Positions 1 through 11,968 are shown, numbered from the stretch's first letter. The stretch is DNA of 64,000 nucleotides from Posidonia oceanica (GCA_037176725.1 JAZBRS010000049.1:30806001-30870000); one strand, 5' to 3'. Notes: generated from the letters alone by a model not told the origin. Numbers and translations: made by a program.

Positions 1-206
1 TGAAGGGAAAGGAATGACGCTTACGTAACACGAGGAAGCCGCTAGACGACATCCAGCCGTCGATCTAGTGGTCCGAGGACCCACATTTTCACAATCTCCC
101 CCCAAGTGCCTTGTCTACCCAAAGGCGAGTGGCGATCACAACAAAGCTGTCGACGTCGTGGAAGCGCCGGCATCTTCATCTTCAACACCCCAAAAATCCA
201 TCCACA
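1..206 (+). repeat. 3' tail of the 5' LTR of element A
   Basis: About 206 bases are nearly identical to 7901-8106, the end of the complete 3' LTR; the terminal CA lies at 205-206. The part at 129-141 carries the word AGTGGCGATCAC, which resembles the true PBS that follows the LTR. Confidence 0.9.
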
Positions 207-232
207 GAAAGTGGCGATCACGGTGGGACTCG
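207..232 (+). other. Primer-binding site of element A
   Basis: Directly after the LTR end is GAAAG followed by TGGCGATCACGGTGGGAC. The TGG start and overall form resemble PBSs of Tat/Ogre elements (TGGCGACTCCGCTGGGGA type, reported to pair with a tRNA-Arg; from memory). The offset of a few bases from the LTR end is usual for the group. The exact tRNA was not checked. Confidence 0.75.
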
Positions 233-1562
233 GCTTTAGCCAACCCTCTGTGCTATGTGAGCTTTTTTCCTTCCTTCCTTTATTTACATTTTAGATCTAG
301 TTGTTTTTCTTTATTTTCGGTTTAGGAGGCCGTGCGCCTAGGTTTTCACAAATCCTAAACCCTTTAGTTCTTTTTCCTACTAAAAAAAAAAAACAGAAAT
401 CCACCTAGCCGCCCAGTAAATAGGCACCTGATTAAGTCGCAGTTCTTTGCAGCGACTATAGCTGGCGCACCCTCGAACAGCGACTAGACCTGGATTTCTT
501 TTCACTGCAGACCATTTATTTTCAATAGCTTGCGTTGTTTTTTCTAGATCTGTAGCAGCTTAAAAAAAAAAACCTGATTAAAAATCCTATTCACTGTCTT
601 TTAGTTTTTTTTCGGTTTCTAGGATTGTATGTGTCCACCCTTAAGGTGGAAACTATTTTATTGATATCAAAGTTAAAGTTCCTTGAGATCTCTTTCTCTA
701 ACTAAAACAACCAAGTAGAGCGAACCCGGGCCAATGCAAGTCGCTCTCCCATACTCTACTTGATCGGGATAGTTAGATTAAGAACTCAAGGTGTCCTAGG
801 GTTTTATTTTGACTCCTCCTCTTCCTTGAGTCAAAATAATCCTTAGTAGATACTTGACACTTTGATATTCTTTGTTTATTTATTGTTTTGTGGTTTGATA
901 GGACCGATCTTAAGGACAAAATCCTAGGTGGAGGGTCCCTCTTTAGAGAGACAAGCCCGCCATCTAGGCCCTCTTGGTGGACCCTAAAGAAGGTCAAGGA
1001 GGAGTACCTATAAGCCAACAAATCCCATTCAGTATAAACATACAGGTTTAACTAATTAATTAACTAACTAACCACCTAAACAGTAAAAACAGCGATCTGC
1101 CTGCAACTTGCATTCTTTTCTTTCCTGACTGTTGCGTGGTCTGTCCAAGACAGATCGGGTTTGCTGACTGAACAAGGGGTACAGCCGCCTGTTCAGGAGG
1201 CGCCTCATTCAGCCGCCGATAAAATCGGCGACTTGTTTGGTCGCCTATAATACAGCCGACTACAGGGAACCACACGTTTCAGTGCATTGCTTGCAGGGGA
1301 TTGTGCACATTACTGATCACAAGGTTATCAGCATAAACTGTTTCAATTTTTGTTAATTTTCTTTCTTTCATCGAGTCTGTATTAATTAGTGTTCTTCGAG
1401 TCTGTAATTTCTTTTCTACCATCTGTAATAGCCTAGAAAAAGCAAAAGCAAAAGAAAAAAAAACAAAAAAGAAAGAAAAAGAAAAAAAAGCAAGAAGAAA
1501 AATAGAAGAAGAAAAAAAAACAAAAAAGAAAGAAAAGAAGAAAAGAAGAAGAGAAAAGAACA
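207..1562 (+). promoter_or_regulatory. Long leader of element A with hairpin words and a purine-rich tract
   Basis: This is noncoding leader RNA between PBS and gag. At 1170-1262 there are three imperfect hairpins built from CAGCCGCC/GGCGACT-type words, the same arms seen in U3 of the A and B LTRs. From about 1433 to 1561 the strand is almost purely A and G, and it ends directly at the gag ATG (1563). A similar tract precedes gag in element C. No convincing gene lies in the rest of the leader. Confidence 0.6.
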
Positions 1563-4129
1563 ATGGAATACATGAGCACTACCTCTACCTCCATGGCACA
1601 GCAAAGCCTAGGCCCGCATGGGTCTTTCTCCAGAGGCTCAGCCTCACAGACGGAAGGGCTAGGAACCCCTCGGTTCTCGCTTGCAACAGGGCGGCGACAG
1701 TTCCCGCACGTCTCCATCCCCTTTGATTACAATACCGAAGAAGGAAGAGAGACAAGCCAATTTCAAACATGGAACACTCAGCCTGAGCTTACACATCCGG
1801 AGTTGACTTCCCGTGTAGTGCCTCCCATCGTGACTACCTTTCATCCAACTGAGGAGGAAATCAACGAGGTCCGGCAGTCTCTGGCTCAACAACACTATAC
1901 CTACACAAACCCACAAACTTCCACCCTCCAAGAACACCACAACCACCTATTCCATACGCCAGTCTATAGACATGCCACACCTAACCCTGCCTTCCCTAGC
2001 CAAGGTTCCTATCCACCATACCACATGACGCCCACCTACCCTTATATCCATCCAACTCCGCTGTATGCAACCTCATACCTACCACAACTTCCCGCTAACA
2101 TGCCATACGACCCCACTCCGCCTCCACCATCATTCTTCCATCCACAACAACCTCCTATTAACACACCCTACTACCCTACACGACCCCAATCATCCCTCTT
2201 TCCCCCGCAACATAACCCATCACTACCACCATTCCCACAGACACACCAGCACTCGAGCCAAGGGCATTATGCCGCACCAAGGACAGATCTCAAAAGGATG
2301 ATCGCCGAAGCACTAACAGAGGCGGGAGTTACATCCAAAGCACCGATAGGGTTCGACACTTCTAAGTTTCCTCATTTTGTTCTTCCACATGGATTCAAAA
2401 TGCCAAAAATGAGGAAATACAGTGGAACAGAGGATCCAAGAGGCCATCTAGCCACATTCGCCATGGATGCTCTGCCCTATCAATACGACACAAGCTTATA
2501 ATCTATCTCTTCTTCAAAAGCTTGGAAGGAGAAGCACTGGGATGGTTCAACACGCTCACAGCATATGATCTCAGTGACTTCAAGATGGTCCAGGAGAAAT
2601 TTCTGCGCCAATATGTCCATTGCATCCAGCACGAGCCTACAATGAGCGACCTCCTCGCTGAAAAGATGAAACCTAATGAGGAGTTCGCCACTTTTGCAAG
2701 TAGATGGAGAGATATGGCTGCAAGATCTAAATGCTATATTCCTGAAAGCCAAGCAGTCGAGATCATCGCCCGAAACGCTACAAGAGCACTCAGAACGGGG
2801 CTACTGATGAGTGACCTCCAAACATACCCTCAGCTACACGAGCGCGCTGCAAGAATCCTCCGTCACAAAGAGGACCTACCATTCTTAGAGCTCGAGGGAA
2901 GGGGCAAAAAGAAGGGCGCTGGCTATACGCTCGAAGGGATCACTGGAGACATGACCCAGGTCTCAATTCAACAAAAGCAGAAGGGGCAAGGGAACCCCCA
3001 ATCCTTTTTGGCCAGAAATCAACCAGAGCAGTATCTAAGCCAACCTGCGCAGTACCAGGGACAGTTAGTGCAGCCAGCGCAGCACCAACAATAACAACTT
3101 CCTGATTACCTGGTACATGCCCAGCGAGGATGGACGGGCAATGCACACCAGGGGCAACAACAGGGGCAGAGGGACTATCACAGCGTTCCTCCTCCACGAA
3201 ACTACAAAGGCCCTCAGAGGCAAAACTATCCTCCGCTTCCTGAATCAATCTCCGATACATTCAGGATGCTGGTTGAGAGTGGAGATCTGCAGCTCCCCGA
3301 GCCCAGTCCAAGCTATCCAAGCGCTGATATGGCCAAGCACTGCCCTTATCATCAAAACAATGGGCACACCCTTGAAGAATGCTTCACTGTCAAAGACAAG
3401 ATACACAATCTTAATGACAAGGGTGAGATCATGTGGTCTGAGCTCAAAGCCAGACTAAAGGCAGCTCAACAAGGGGACCAACAAGTGATGCAAACACATC
3501 AAGAACCCTTGTTCAACTACCGAGTAGATCATGCAGATGCAGAGATCATCTTATTAGCTGCTCGGGCTAAGTTCGCATCCATCCAGTGCATGCCAACAAA
3601 TCCAGAGCAGAGCCCATCCAGCAAAGGGGACCTTGATTCCCATGTATTCCAGGACATAATCCAAGAAAACCAGTTGCCCATCTACGATGAATATACGGAT
3701 TCAGACTGGTATAAAGCAAAAGCTGCACTCAGCTCACTCTGCCAAGTTCTCCAAGCAGCCCAAGCAAGAGCTGATCCTCCTCCCAAGCTACCCGACCCTA
3801 CAAATAGACACACTAGGGGCAATCATGAGCACTATGGTCGAGGAGAGGTTACTACAGAGCACATCAGTAGCCACACTTCAAGAGGAGGAGGACATCTGAT
3901 AACCTCACTCCCAAACAAAGCCACCAGGGGCACACCGCCTGGAACGGATCAAAATGAGTCCGACTCTGACCCTCTGAAAGCAAGAACAGGGTGCAAACCA
4001 AAAGAACGACAAGAACATGCGCCACAAGCACCTGACCACTTAACGCCAGGGGCAGACTTCTGCAGTCGCCCCTCAGGTAAGCCCCCTCATCTGGGAAGGG
4101 AGGTGCAAAGTTCCACTGAACCCGACTGA
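1563..4129 (+). pseudogene. gag: gag polyprotein of element A (one frameshift, one stop)
   Basis: This encodes the structural Gag protein that would form the virus-like particle and package RNA. The start is the ATG right after the purine tract. The first ~250 residues are rich in Pro, His, Tyr and Gln. The capsid-type region (Retrotrans_gag family) follows, with LEGEALGWFNTL and FATFASRWRDMAARSK. A zinc-knuckle-like motif of the form CX2HX4HX4C lies at 3341-3382 (CPYHQNNGHTLEEC); C and D share this form. The frame is broken by a one-base shift near 2495-2500 and by a TAA at about 3093 inside a Gln-rich run. The tail (3700-4129) is low-complexity and hydrophilic with no protease motif, so pol is absent here. 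The level of decay implies no functional product from this copy. Confidence 0.85.
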
Positions 4130-6535
4130 GGGCAGTGGTTAATTTAAGTAAAACTTGTAAATAAGACACTTTCTTTCAGTACTCTGTTTTTATTTATCAC
4201 TAATGCTAAGTTAGACTATAAAAATAAATATAAAAATGGCTGATGAGTGTGGACTATACCTAACAACTTAAGGCATTAAGCAGAACTGCCAAAATATTAC
4301 CTAAGGTTTCCTAAGCAGAGACCGTGACACCTAGGGAAGGTCCAACCACCGGTTGTGACAGCCTGAAGACATCTTTAGATCCGTGGGAGTTACATACAAT
4401 ATACCCTTAATTAGCATGCCAAAGTCAAGAAAGAACCGAAGACCAAGTCCTAGCCAAAAGAAGAAAGTTGTATCCTAAGTAGAAAAGGAACTTAACAAAT
4501 AGGGTAACCTCAACCTTGTCCTGTCTGCACATACAATTGCACAAGGAGGTGAGAAAAAGGCAAGCTCGGAGCAAAGGCTTATGGTACAAACCGCTTGCCA
4601 AATAACTTAGAAAGCGTCCAGAAAAGATGGCAGCAAAAACTACCCAAACAAAGAGGAAAGAAGGCAGCAAAGAAGCTGTCCAAGTGAGGAACAAATGAAA
4701 AGAGACAGTAAAAGAAACTGTCCAACTAAAAGAGGTCAGCAAAGAGCTGTCCAAAGAGCGGAAAATGAACATGGCAAAAGCTGTCTATGAGTCTAAAGCA
4801 TAAATCCTAAAAGGGCCAAGGAAAGGCAAGTGGAATTCAAGACCTAAGCCAAAGTCAAGAGCTTACTGCACTTCAAACCTCCTCCACCTATCTCACTCAC
4901 AGACAAGGGGCAGGGAATCCTAGAAGTTCAGGGACTGATTAAACAAAGGAAACAACAATCAAACCAAGGCTAATATGAGGTTCTAAGTTCTCAACAGACT
5001 AGGCATGTTAGAAGGGAAGTTCTCCCACCCCAGGTAATAAGAGGCAATACTGCAAGATATTTAAGTAAGAAGGCTATGACCACACTCATCAAACTCAAAA
5101 TATAAACAAAAAAATCAGAAAAACTCAAAATACAAAAAAAAAATCAGAAAAATCCAAAATACAAAGAAAATAGAAAAACCAAAAACTACCAAAAAATATA
5201 TAGAAAATCTAAAAATCCAAAAAATTAGAAAATCCAAGAAAACCAACAAAAAAAAGCACCATCCACCCTACATACAAGTGAAAACTTAGTGAGTAGGGAA
5301 AATTGGAATTAGTCTGGCCGATGATGCAACAATCATTCACCTCGGATTCGGAGATAACGTCCTACTCAAGCGTGTCTCACGGCTTGGGTGCGTTTTTCTC
5401 AACAAAGACATTGCTTTTGCAATAATCTTTAAAGCATCTACGGATAACTCACAATCAGCGTCTACTGGGCTCTGATTTTTCTTTTCTCAGCTGAGGTCAA
5501 GACTAATTCCCTCCACCTAGTTCTCAAGCATGTTGATTAAGTGATGACTTTATCTCATACACAAGTATAACTTAGTCAAATCCCCCTAGGAACTGGGAAA
5601 GGTTCACCTGTGATTACTAACATCTTTTGTTAAGTGTGCAGGTACAAAGCTTACAACATAAAGAATGAGCTCACGCCTAAGGGGCTCATATAGTGTGCAA
5701 AGGCACACCCACTTTGACTAAAAGGCAAACCCCAGTTTGGCGAAGGAAGGGTTCACTCCCTCACCCGGTTCTCTAATCATAGAACTCCTTTATTTGCCAG
5801 GTCGAGTTGTGGGACGACGGTCCTTTCCCGAGAGTACTGGTCACACTCGAGGACGGAAAACACTTGACCACAACGAATTGCATTCATTTGGCATATGTCC
5901 ATATGATTTGGGACCAACCGTACCCCACCGGCCTAACCTAGCATATGGACCATTCATTGCATCGTATGTTGACTTGCATTATCATTGTTTGCTTGAATCA
6001 TGCATCCATGCATTTTCTCATGTCATTGGAAGTGGAGCACGAACCAAGCATTGTTCTTCAAGAGTGTTAGAAAACTTAGGACGTGTGATTCTCCTAAAGC
6101 CAACCCAGTTCCTACCAATCCTTCTATCAATTCCAATCCGAGTAAAATCTCAAATATGACGCCATAAGAGCACTCTTTTTCGATCGTGTAAGGGTCACGC
6201 CCCACGATTTCCTACCTAGCTTCTGCCCCGTTGAAGTACATCTCTACATGGTTGACAGGTCTCGACATCGGCTGCGACACAAGTTCCGAAACCGAATTGA
6301 CCCCTCCATGCCTGAGTCTTCAATATGACGGCAATTAATCGAACCACCCGGTTGTTCGGCAATCTCCCGACACCGAGTCCGTTTACCCCTTCTTCTTTTT
6401 TTATTATTATCTTTCTTCATCCCTTGTAGCGGATTGTTTGAGGTAGAGCTCTCCTTTTCAGGAAATGCTCAATGGGACATTTGTTCTTACCTTGGACTCG
6501 ATCTTGTTCCAAGATCAACTCCAAGGAGGGGCATC
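4130..6535 (+). other. Noncoding 3' region of element A, including A-rich block and PPT
   Basis: No coding potential is supported here. The stretch 4240-5650 is homologous in reverse complement to 24900-26000 of element B, and 5735-6535 to 17818-18575 of B. At 5085-5262 there is an A-rich block of AAAATCC/AAAATAC-like words. Around 5657-5735 A has only ~75 bases where B carries its 6.3-kb cargo, so this is an empty or deleted cargo site. The polypurine tract AAGGAGGGG lies at 6523-6531, directly before the LTR. Confidence 0.72.
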
Positions 6536-8106
6536 TGTAGATATCCCATTTTCGCATTTCCCAGAGTTCATAGAGGACAGGGACTTCTGAGGCACCAAAG
6601 ATCACATGTCTAAGACTTAACAACACATTTTCCAAATCTTCCTTGATTTCTTCAAGCATCACTTGATCCTACCTTGACTCAGGTTGTTAGCTGTGACAGA
6701 GCCAACTCACTCAGACTTGTGGCAAGTATGAGTACCCTGAATATCCTTTATTTCTACTCAGATTCGTGGCAGATTTGAGTTAACAGAGATGCCTTCTTGA
6801 TTTCATAGACTATCTGTAGTTTCCCGGCCTTCTATCTTGTTTCTCTGGCCAAAACCTAGAAAATAGGGCTGGAAATGACCTGAGCTTATTAGTTGCCAGC
6901 TGAGGAGGCGACCATCCTAGGCGCCATTTAAGGAGGCGACTAAGACAGACGTCCTTCCAACAGGCGAGCTACCTTGTAGCCAACTGAGGAGGTGACCCAC
7001 CTAGGCGCCACATCATCAGGCGACTGACCTAGGCATCAACCAAAGGGGCGACTAACAGTCATAACCGCTCTGGCAGTTGCTTTTCCACGATCAATCCCCA
7101 CTAACCCCTCGACCTTTGGGCGCCATCTCAACAGACGACTCGACGGTTGTGGAACTGCCTCGGTCTCGCCCACGATCCTTGACCATTAGGCGCCACTCCA
7201 TGCGGCAACTAACAATCGTGGCCTCCTTTGAACCGCCTTTCCACGGTTATTTCACAAGATCACCCCAACTGTTAGGCGCACCTCAATCGGTGACTAACTA
7301 TCGTGGCCTCGTTCCCGGGTCTTCCACACTTTGACCAAGCGGTTGCTAGGTTTAGGCACCACTCCAACCGGCGACGCAAAGTAACTGCCACTTTTCTAGA
7401 ATTTTCTGAACTCCAACCGTCCCTACACCCCTTGGAGTTTATAAATAGACCCCCCTAGGTCAGTGTTTGAACCCCCGATCATTCTTGGAGAGAGAGCCCC
7501 CTCAGTCAGGTCAGAAAGAGGTCTTCAGGGTTTTGAGCTCCCACTTTCAAACAGCTAGAGTTTCCAAACCAGAAACCCTAGTCTCCACCCTCTATCCAGA
7601 GAGAAACCCAAGATCCCAGAGATCACTACAACCCCAACTACGATCCCAGAGATCTCGAGCCTAGCCGGAGCTCCGACCGTGCCTCCACTTCTACTCCACT
7701 GCAAACAGCACGAGGGTGAAGGGAGTATCTTCCAATCTTTTTATTTCATATTGCATTCCTTAAAATAGGACCCATAGCATATGCATGCGGGGAACAACCC
7801 CCGGTTAGTATTAGATTCGTTTGTTAATATTGTTCTTCGTTTGTTTTTTTATTAACAGTTACTACACGAACTAATCTAGATCTTTGATTTTCATTTGTTT
7901 TGAAGGGAAAGGAATGATGCTTACGTAACATGAGGAAGCCGCTAAATGACATCCAGCCGTCGATCTAGTGGTCCGAGGACCCACATTTTCACAATCTCCC
8001 CCCAGGTGCCTTGTCTACCCAAAGGCGAGTGGCGATCACAACAAAGCTGTCGACGTCATGGAAGTGCCGACATCTTCATCTTCAACACCCCAAAAATCCA
8101 TCCACA
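6536..8106 (+). repeat. 3' LTR of element A
   Basis: It starts TGTAGATATCCC right after the PPT and ends ATCCACA at 8106 (1571 bp). The same terminal structure is seen in B (1525 bp, reverse complement) and C. From about 6890 to 7380 it holds roughly eight hairpin words (next entry). A TATA box (TATAAATAG) lies at 7440-7448. The end region repeats 1-206. Confidence 0.88.
6890..7448 (+). promoter_or_regulatory. U3 hairpin cluster and TATA box of the A LTR
   Basis: Short inverted repeats with arms of the TTAGGCGCC / GGCAACTAA type and loops of about nine bases recur at 6919-6945, 7001-7026, 7119-7143, 7188-7215, 7270-7298 and 7352-7377. They stop 60-70 bases before TATAAATAG at 7440-7448, the probable core promoter. 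The arms are kept while the loops differ. The function is unknown. Confidence 0.6.
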
Positions 8107-8142
8107 CCACCAGACTTGGATGAGACACAAAGAGGGTCAGCT

Positions 8143-8305
8143 AAAAAACACGGTCAAGGGGATTGCCTAAGGGGAACAAACTAACAACATGACCGTGGGG
8201 GTTGCCCGCGGGGATCAAACTAAAAGACTTGCCACAGGGGTTGCCCGCGAGGGTCAAACTAAAAGACTTGCCACAGGGATTGCCCGCGGGGGTCAAACTT
8301 AAAAG
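8143..8305. repeat. Short divergent repeat block related to the E array
   Basis: About four to five units of 36-44 bases contain GGGGTTGCCCGCGGGGGTCAAAC-like cores separated by TAAAAGACTTGCCAC. They are diverged relatives of the 44-bp unit of the main array and are separated from it by 8310-8990. Confidence 0.65.
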
Positions 8306-8539
8306 ATGGATAGCTAATGTTTTCGACGACCACTCAATGCGAATGCAATACAATACGAATGCAATACAATGCGCTATGCATGGATGCGTACTGACGGGAA
8401 TGCGAAAGAGGTGGTCATGATATGCAATGCATGACCCTAGGTAATGAGGTTCCTCCATCATCGCCGGCTTTAATTTGTATACCGGGTTGGCTCAAGAATT
8501 TTCCCACCACCTAAGGCGGACTGACACATGCATGAATGC

Positions 8540-8990
8540 AATTTGTCATAATCAGGTGCCCTTTCCTCGAGCGTAGCCTACACTCTCCAAGGGGACCGTT
8601 GTCTTATGATACGCGGGTTGGTGAGCGAGAGGTCCATGACGCTCCCAGGCAAAAGGGGATCGATCTCTTCTCTACTAGCCACGTTGCCTCCATTTGTCAC
8701 AATTAGGTGTCCTTTCATTGAATGTTGCCTACATTCTCAACAGAGACCGTCGTCTCGTGACCCGGAATCAATGAACGATGAGTTTATTAATACCGTTGGC
8801 TTTATTCATCAGAATCAAGTGTCCTTTCATTGAATGTTGCCTGCAGTCTCGACGGGGACCATCATCTTCTAACCCGGGAGTTAGTGAGCGATGGGTTCAC
8901 TAATACCGTTGGCTTTGCTTTGTTGACCCGGTTGTGCTCCGAGGTACTTGCTTTTGGATTGTTTGCTTTGCTAACCTGGTTGTCCTCCGG
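8540..8990. repeat. Three spacer repeats next to the E array
   Basis: Three diverged copies (starting near 8540, 8690 and 8815) share the order CAATTTGTCA, AGGTGTCCTTTC, a CACTCTC-like word and GACCGTCGTCT, then a word GTGAGCGA. The same order occurs once in A (5810-5900, reversed) and once in B (18410-18500). The block ends with GACCCGGTTGTGCTCCG at 8925-8945, which also follows the array at 11995-12019. Confidence 0.6.
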
Positions 8991-8991
8991 G

Positions 8992-11968
8992 GTTCTTTAA
9001 AAGACTTGCTAAGGGGATTGCCCAAGGGGGTCGAAAATAAAATAATGACATGCCAAGGGGATTGCCCAAGAGGATCAAAAAAATAAAAACATGACGTGCC
9101 AAGGGGATTGCCCAAGGGGGTCGAAAATAAAAAAAATGACGTGCCAAGGGGATTGCCCAAGGGAGTCGAGAATAAAAGCATGACGTGCCGAGGGGATTGC
9201 TCAAGCGGGTCGAAAATAAAAACATGACATGCCAAGGGGATTGCCCAAGGGGGTCGAAAATAAAAACATGACGTGCCAAGGGGATTGCCCCAGGGGGTCG
9301 AAAATAAAAGCCTGACGTGCCAGGGGGATTGCCCAAGGGGGTCAAAATTAAAAAAACAAGACGTGCCAAGGGGATTGCCCAAGGGGGTCGAGAATAAAAG
9401 CATGACGTGCCAAGGGGATTGCTCAAGGGGGTCGAAAATAAAAACATGACGTGCCAAGGGGATTGCTCAAGGGGGTAGAAAATAAAAACATAACATGCCA
9501 AGGGGATTGCCCAAGGGGGTCGAAAATAAAAGCATGACGTGCCAAGGGGATTGCCCAAGGGGGTCAAAAATAAAAGCATGACGTGCCAAGGGTATTGCCC
9601 AAGGGGGTCGAAAATAAAAGCATGACGTGCCAGGGGGATTGCCCAAGGGGGTCGAAAATAAAAGCATGACGTGCCAAGGGGATTGCCCAAGGGGGTCAAA
9701 AATAAAAGCATGACGTGCCAAGGGGATTGCCCAAGGGGGTTGAAAATAAAAACAACATGACGTGCCAAGGGGATTGCCCAAGGGGGTCGAAAATAAAATA
9801 ATGACATGCCAAGGGGATTGCCCAAGAGGATCAAAAAAATAAAAACATGACGTGCCAAGGGGATTGCCCAAGGGGGTCGAAAATAAAAAAAATGACGTGC
9901 CAAGGGGATTGCCCAAGGGAGTCGAGAATAAAAGCATGACGTGCCGAGGGGATTGCTCAAGCGGGTCGAAAATAAAAACATGACATGCCAAGGGGATTGC
10001 CCAAGGGGGTCAAAAATAAAAACATGACGTGCCAAGGGGATTGCCCCAGGGGGTCGAAAATAAAAGCCTGACGTGCCAGGGGAATTGCCCAAGGGGGTCA
10101 AAATTAAAAAAACAAGACGTGCCAAGGGGATTGCCCAAGGGGGTCGAGAATAAAAGCATGACGTGCCAAGGGGATTGCTCAAGGGGGTCGAAAATAAAAA
10201 CATGACGTGCCAAGGGGATTGCTCAAGGGGGTAGAAAATAAAAACATGACATGCCAAGGGGATTGCCCAAGGGGGTCGAAAATAAAAGCATGACGTGCCA
10301 AGGGGATTGCCCAAGGGGGTCAAAAATAAAAGCATGACGTGCCAAGGGTATTGCCCAAGGGGGTCGAAAATAAAAGCATGACGTGCCAGGGGGATTGCCC
10401 AATGGGGTCGAAAATAAAAGCATGACGTGCCAAGGGGATTGCCCAAGGGGGTCAAAAATAAAAGCATGACGTGCCAAGGGGATTGCCCAAGGGGGTTGAA
10501 AATAAAAACAACATGACGTGCCAAGGGGATTGCCCAAGGGGGTCGAAAATAATAAAACATGACGTGCCAAGGGGATTGCCCAAGGGGGTCAAAAATAAAA
10601 ACATGACGTGCCAAGGGGATTGCCCAAGGGGGTCGAAATAAAAGCATGACGTGCCAAGGGGATTGCCCAAGGGGGGTCGAAAATAAAAATGACGTGCCAA
10701 GGGGATTGCCCATGGGGGATGAAAATAAAAGCATGACGTGCTAAGGGGATTGCCCAAGGGGGTCAAAAATAAAAACAACATTATGTGCCAAGGGGATTGC
10801 CTAAGGGAGTCGAAAATAAAAAACATGACATGCCAAGGGGATTGCCTAAGGGGGTCGAACATAAAAATATGTCGTGCCAAGGGGATTGCCCAAGGGGGTC
10901 GAAAATAAAAGCATGACGTGCCAAGGGGATTGCCTAAGGGGGTCGAAAATAAAAACATGACGTGCCAAGGGGATTGCCCAAGGGGGTCGAAAATAAAAAC
11001 ATGATGTGCCAAGGGGATTACCCAAGGGGGTCAAAAATAAAAGCATGGCATGCCAAGCATGTTGCCCAAGGGGGTCGAAAATAAAAAACATGACATGCCA
11101 AGGGGATTGCCCAAGGGGGTCGAAAATAAAAGCATGACGTGCCAAGCCGATTGCCCAAGGGGGTCGAAAAAATAAAAACATGACGTGCCAAGGGGATTGC
11201 CCAAGGGGGTCGAAAATAAAAAAAACATGACGTGCCAAGGGGATTGCCCAAGGAGTCGAGAATAAAAGCATGACGTGCCAGGGGGATTGCTCAAGGGGGT
11301 CAAAAATAAGAACATGACGTACCAAGGGGATTGCCCAAGGGGGTCGAAAATAAAAACATGACGTGGCAAGGGGATTGCCCAAGGGGATCGAAAATAAAAA
11401 CAACATGACGTGCCAAGGGGATTGCCAAGGGGGTCGACAATAAAAAACATGATGTGCCAAGGGGATTGCCTAAGGGGGTCGAAAATAAAAACATGACGTG
11501 CCAAGGGGATTGCCCAAGGGGGTCAAAAATAAAAACATGACGTGCCAAGCGGATTGCCCAAGAGGGTTGAAAATAAAAGCATGACGTGCCAAGGGGATTG
11601 CCCAAGGGGGTCGAAAATAAAAGCATGACGTACCAAGGAGATTGCCCAAGGGGGTCGAAAATAAAAACATGATGTACCAAGGGGATTGCCCAAGGGGGTC
11701 GAAAATAAAAGCATGACGTGCCAAGGGGATTGCCCAAGGGGGTCGAAAATAAAAGCATGACGTGCCAAGGGGATTGCCCAAGGGAGTCGAAAATAAAAAA
11801 CATGACATGCCAAGGGGATTGCCCAAGGGGGTCAAAAACAAAAACATGACGTGCCAAGGGAATTGCCCAAGGGGGTCGAAAATAAAAGCATGACGTGCCA
11901 AGGGGATTGCCCAAGGGGGTCGAAAATAAAAGCATGACGTGCCAGGGGGATTGCCCAAGGGGGTTGAA
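8992..11968. repeat. 44-bp tandem array in the 3' region of element E (about 68 copies)
   Basis: The unit contains GACGTGCCAAGGGGATTGCC followed by CAAGGGGGTCGAAAATAAAAACAT, with single-base variants and small indels in the A-run. A higher-order repeat is visible: the variant series starting at 9031 recurs from 9787, a period of 756 bp or about 17 units. The - strand has almost no stops in any frame because the unit lacks them, which produces long spurious reading frames. Tandem arrays in this position are known for Tat/Ogre elements and can seed satellites. Confidence 0.92.

Larger units (their letters stand above)
1..8106 (+). mobile_element. Element A: gag-only Ty3/gypsy (Tat-like) LTR retrotransposon, left end outside window
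   Basis: The stretch at 1-206 recurs at 7901-8106, and both copies end in ATCCACA, which marks them as the tails of the 5' and 3' LTRs. Between them lie, in order, a PBS (from 207), a leader, one broken gag gene (1563-4129), a noncoding 3' part and a PPT (6523-6531). No protease, RT, RNase H or integrase is present, so the element depended on enzymes from relatives; such forms are known as TR-GAG elements. Its LTR and 3' noncoding part match element B in reverse complement (for example 4560-4800 against 25755-25990), so A looks like a deletion derivative of a B-type autonomous element. It is inserted in the 3' region of element E. Confidence 0.88.

Noticed and set aside
1433..1717. Phe/Leu-rich small membrane proteins on the - strand before gag of A
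   Set aside because: They are the complement of the purine tract.
4425..4772. Hydrophobic open frame on the - strand of element A, and its counterpart 25760-25963
   Set aside because: It is the antisense reading of the GGACAGCT-rich noncoding block shared by A and B; no family signature and not preserved in length.
8971..10734. A 587-residue open frame on the - strand with PLGNPLGTSCFYF-like repeats
   Set aside because: It lies wholly in the 44-bp array. The unit has no stop in any - strand frame, so open frames are a by-product of the repeat.
8992..11968. CRISPR-like array
   Set aside because: Units are contiguous 44-bp copies without unique spacers, in plant DNA next to a retrotransposon.
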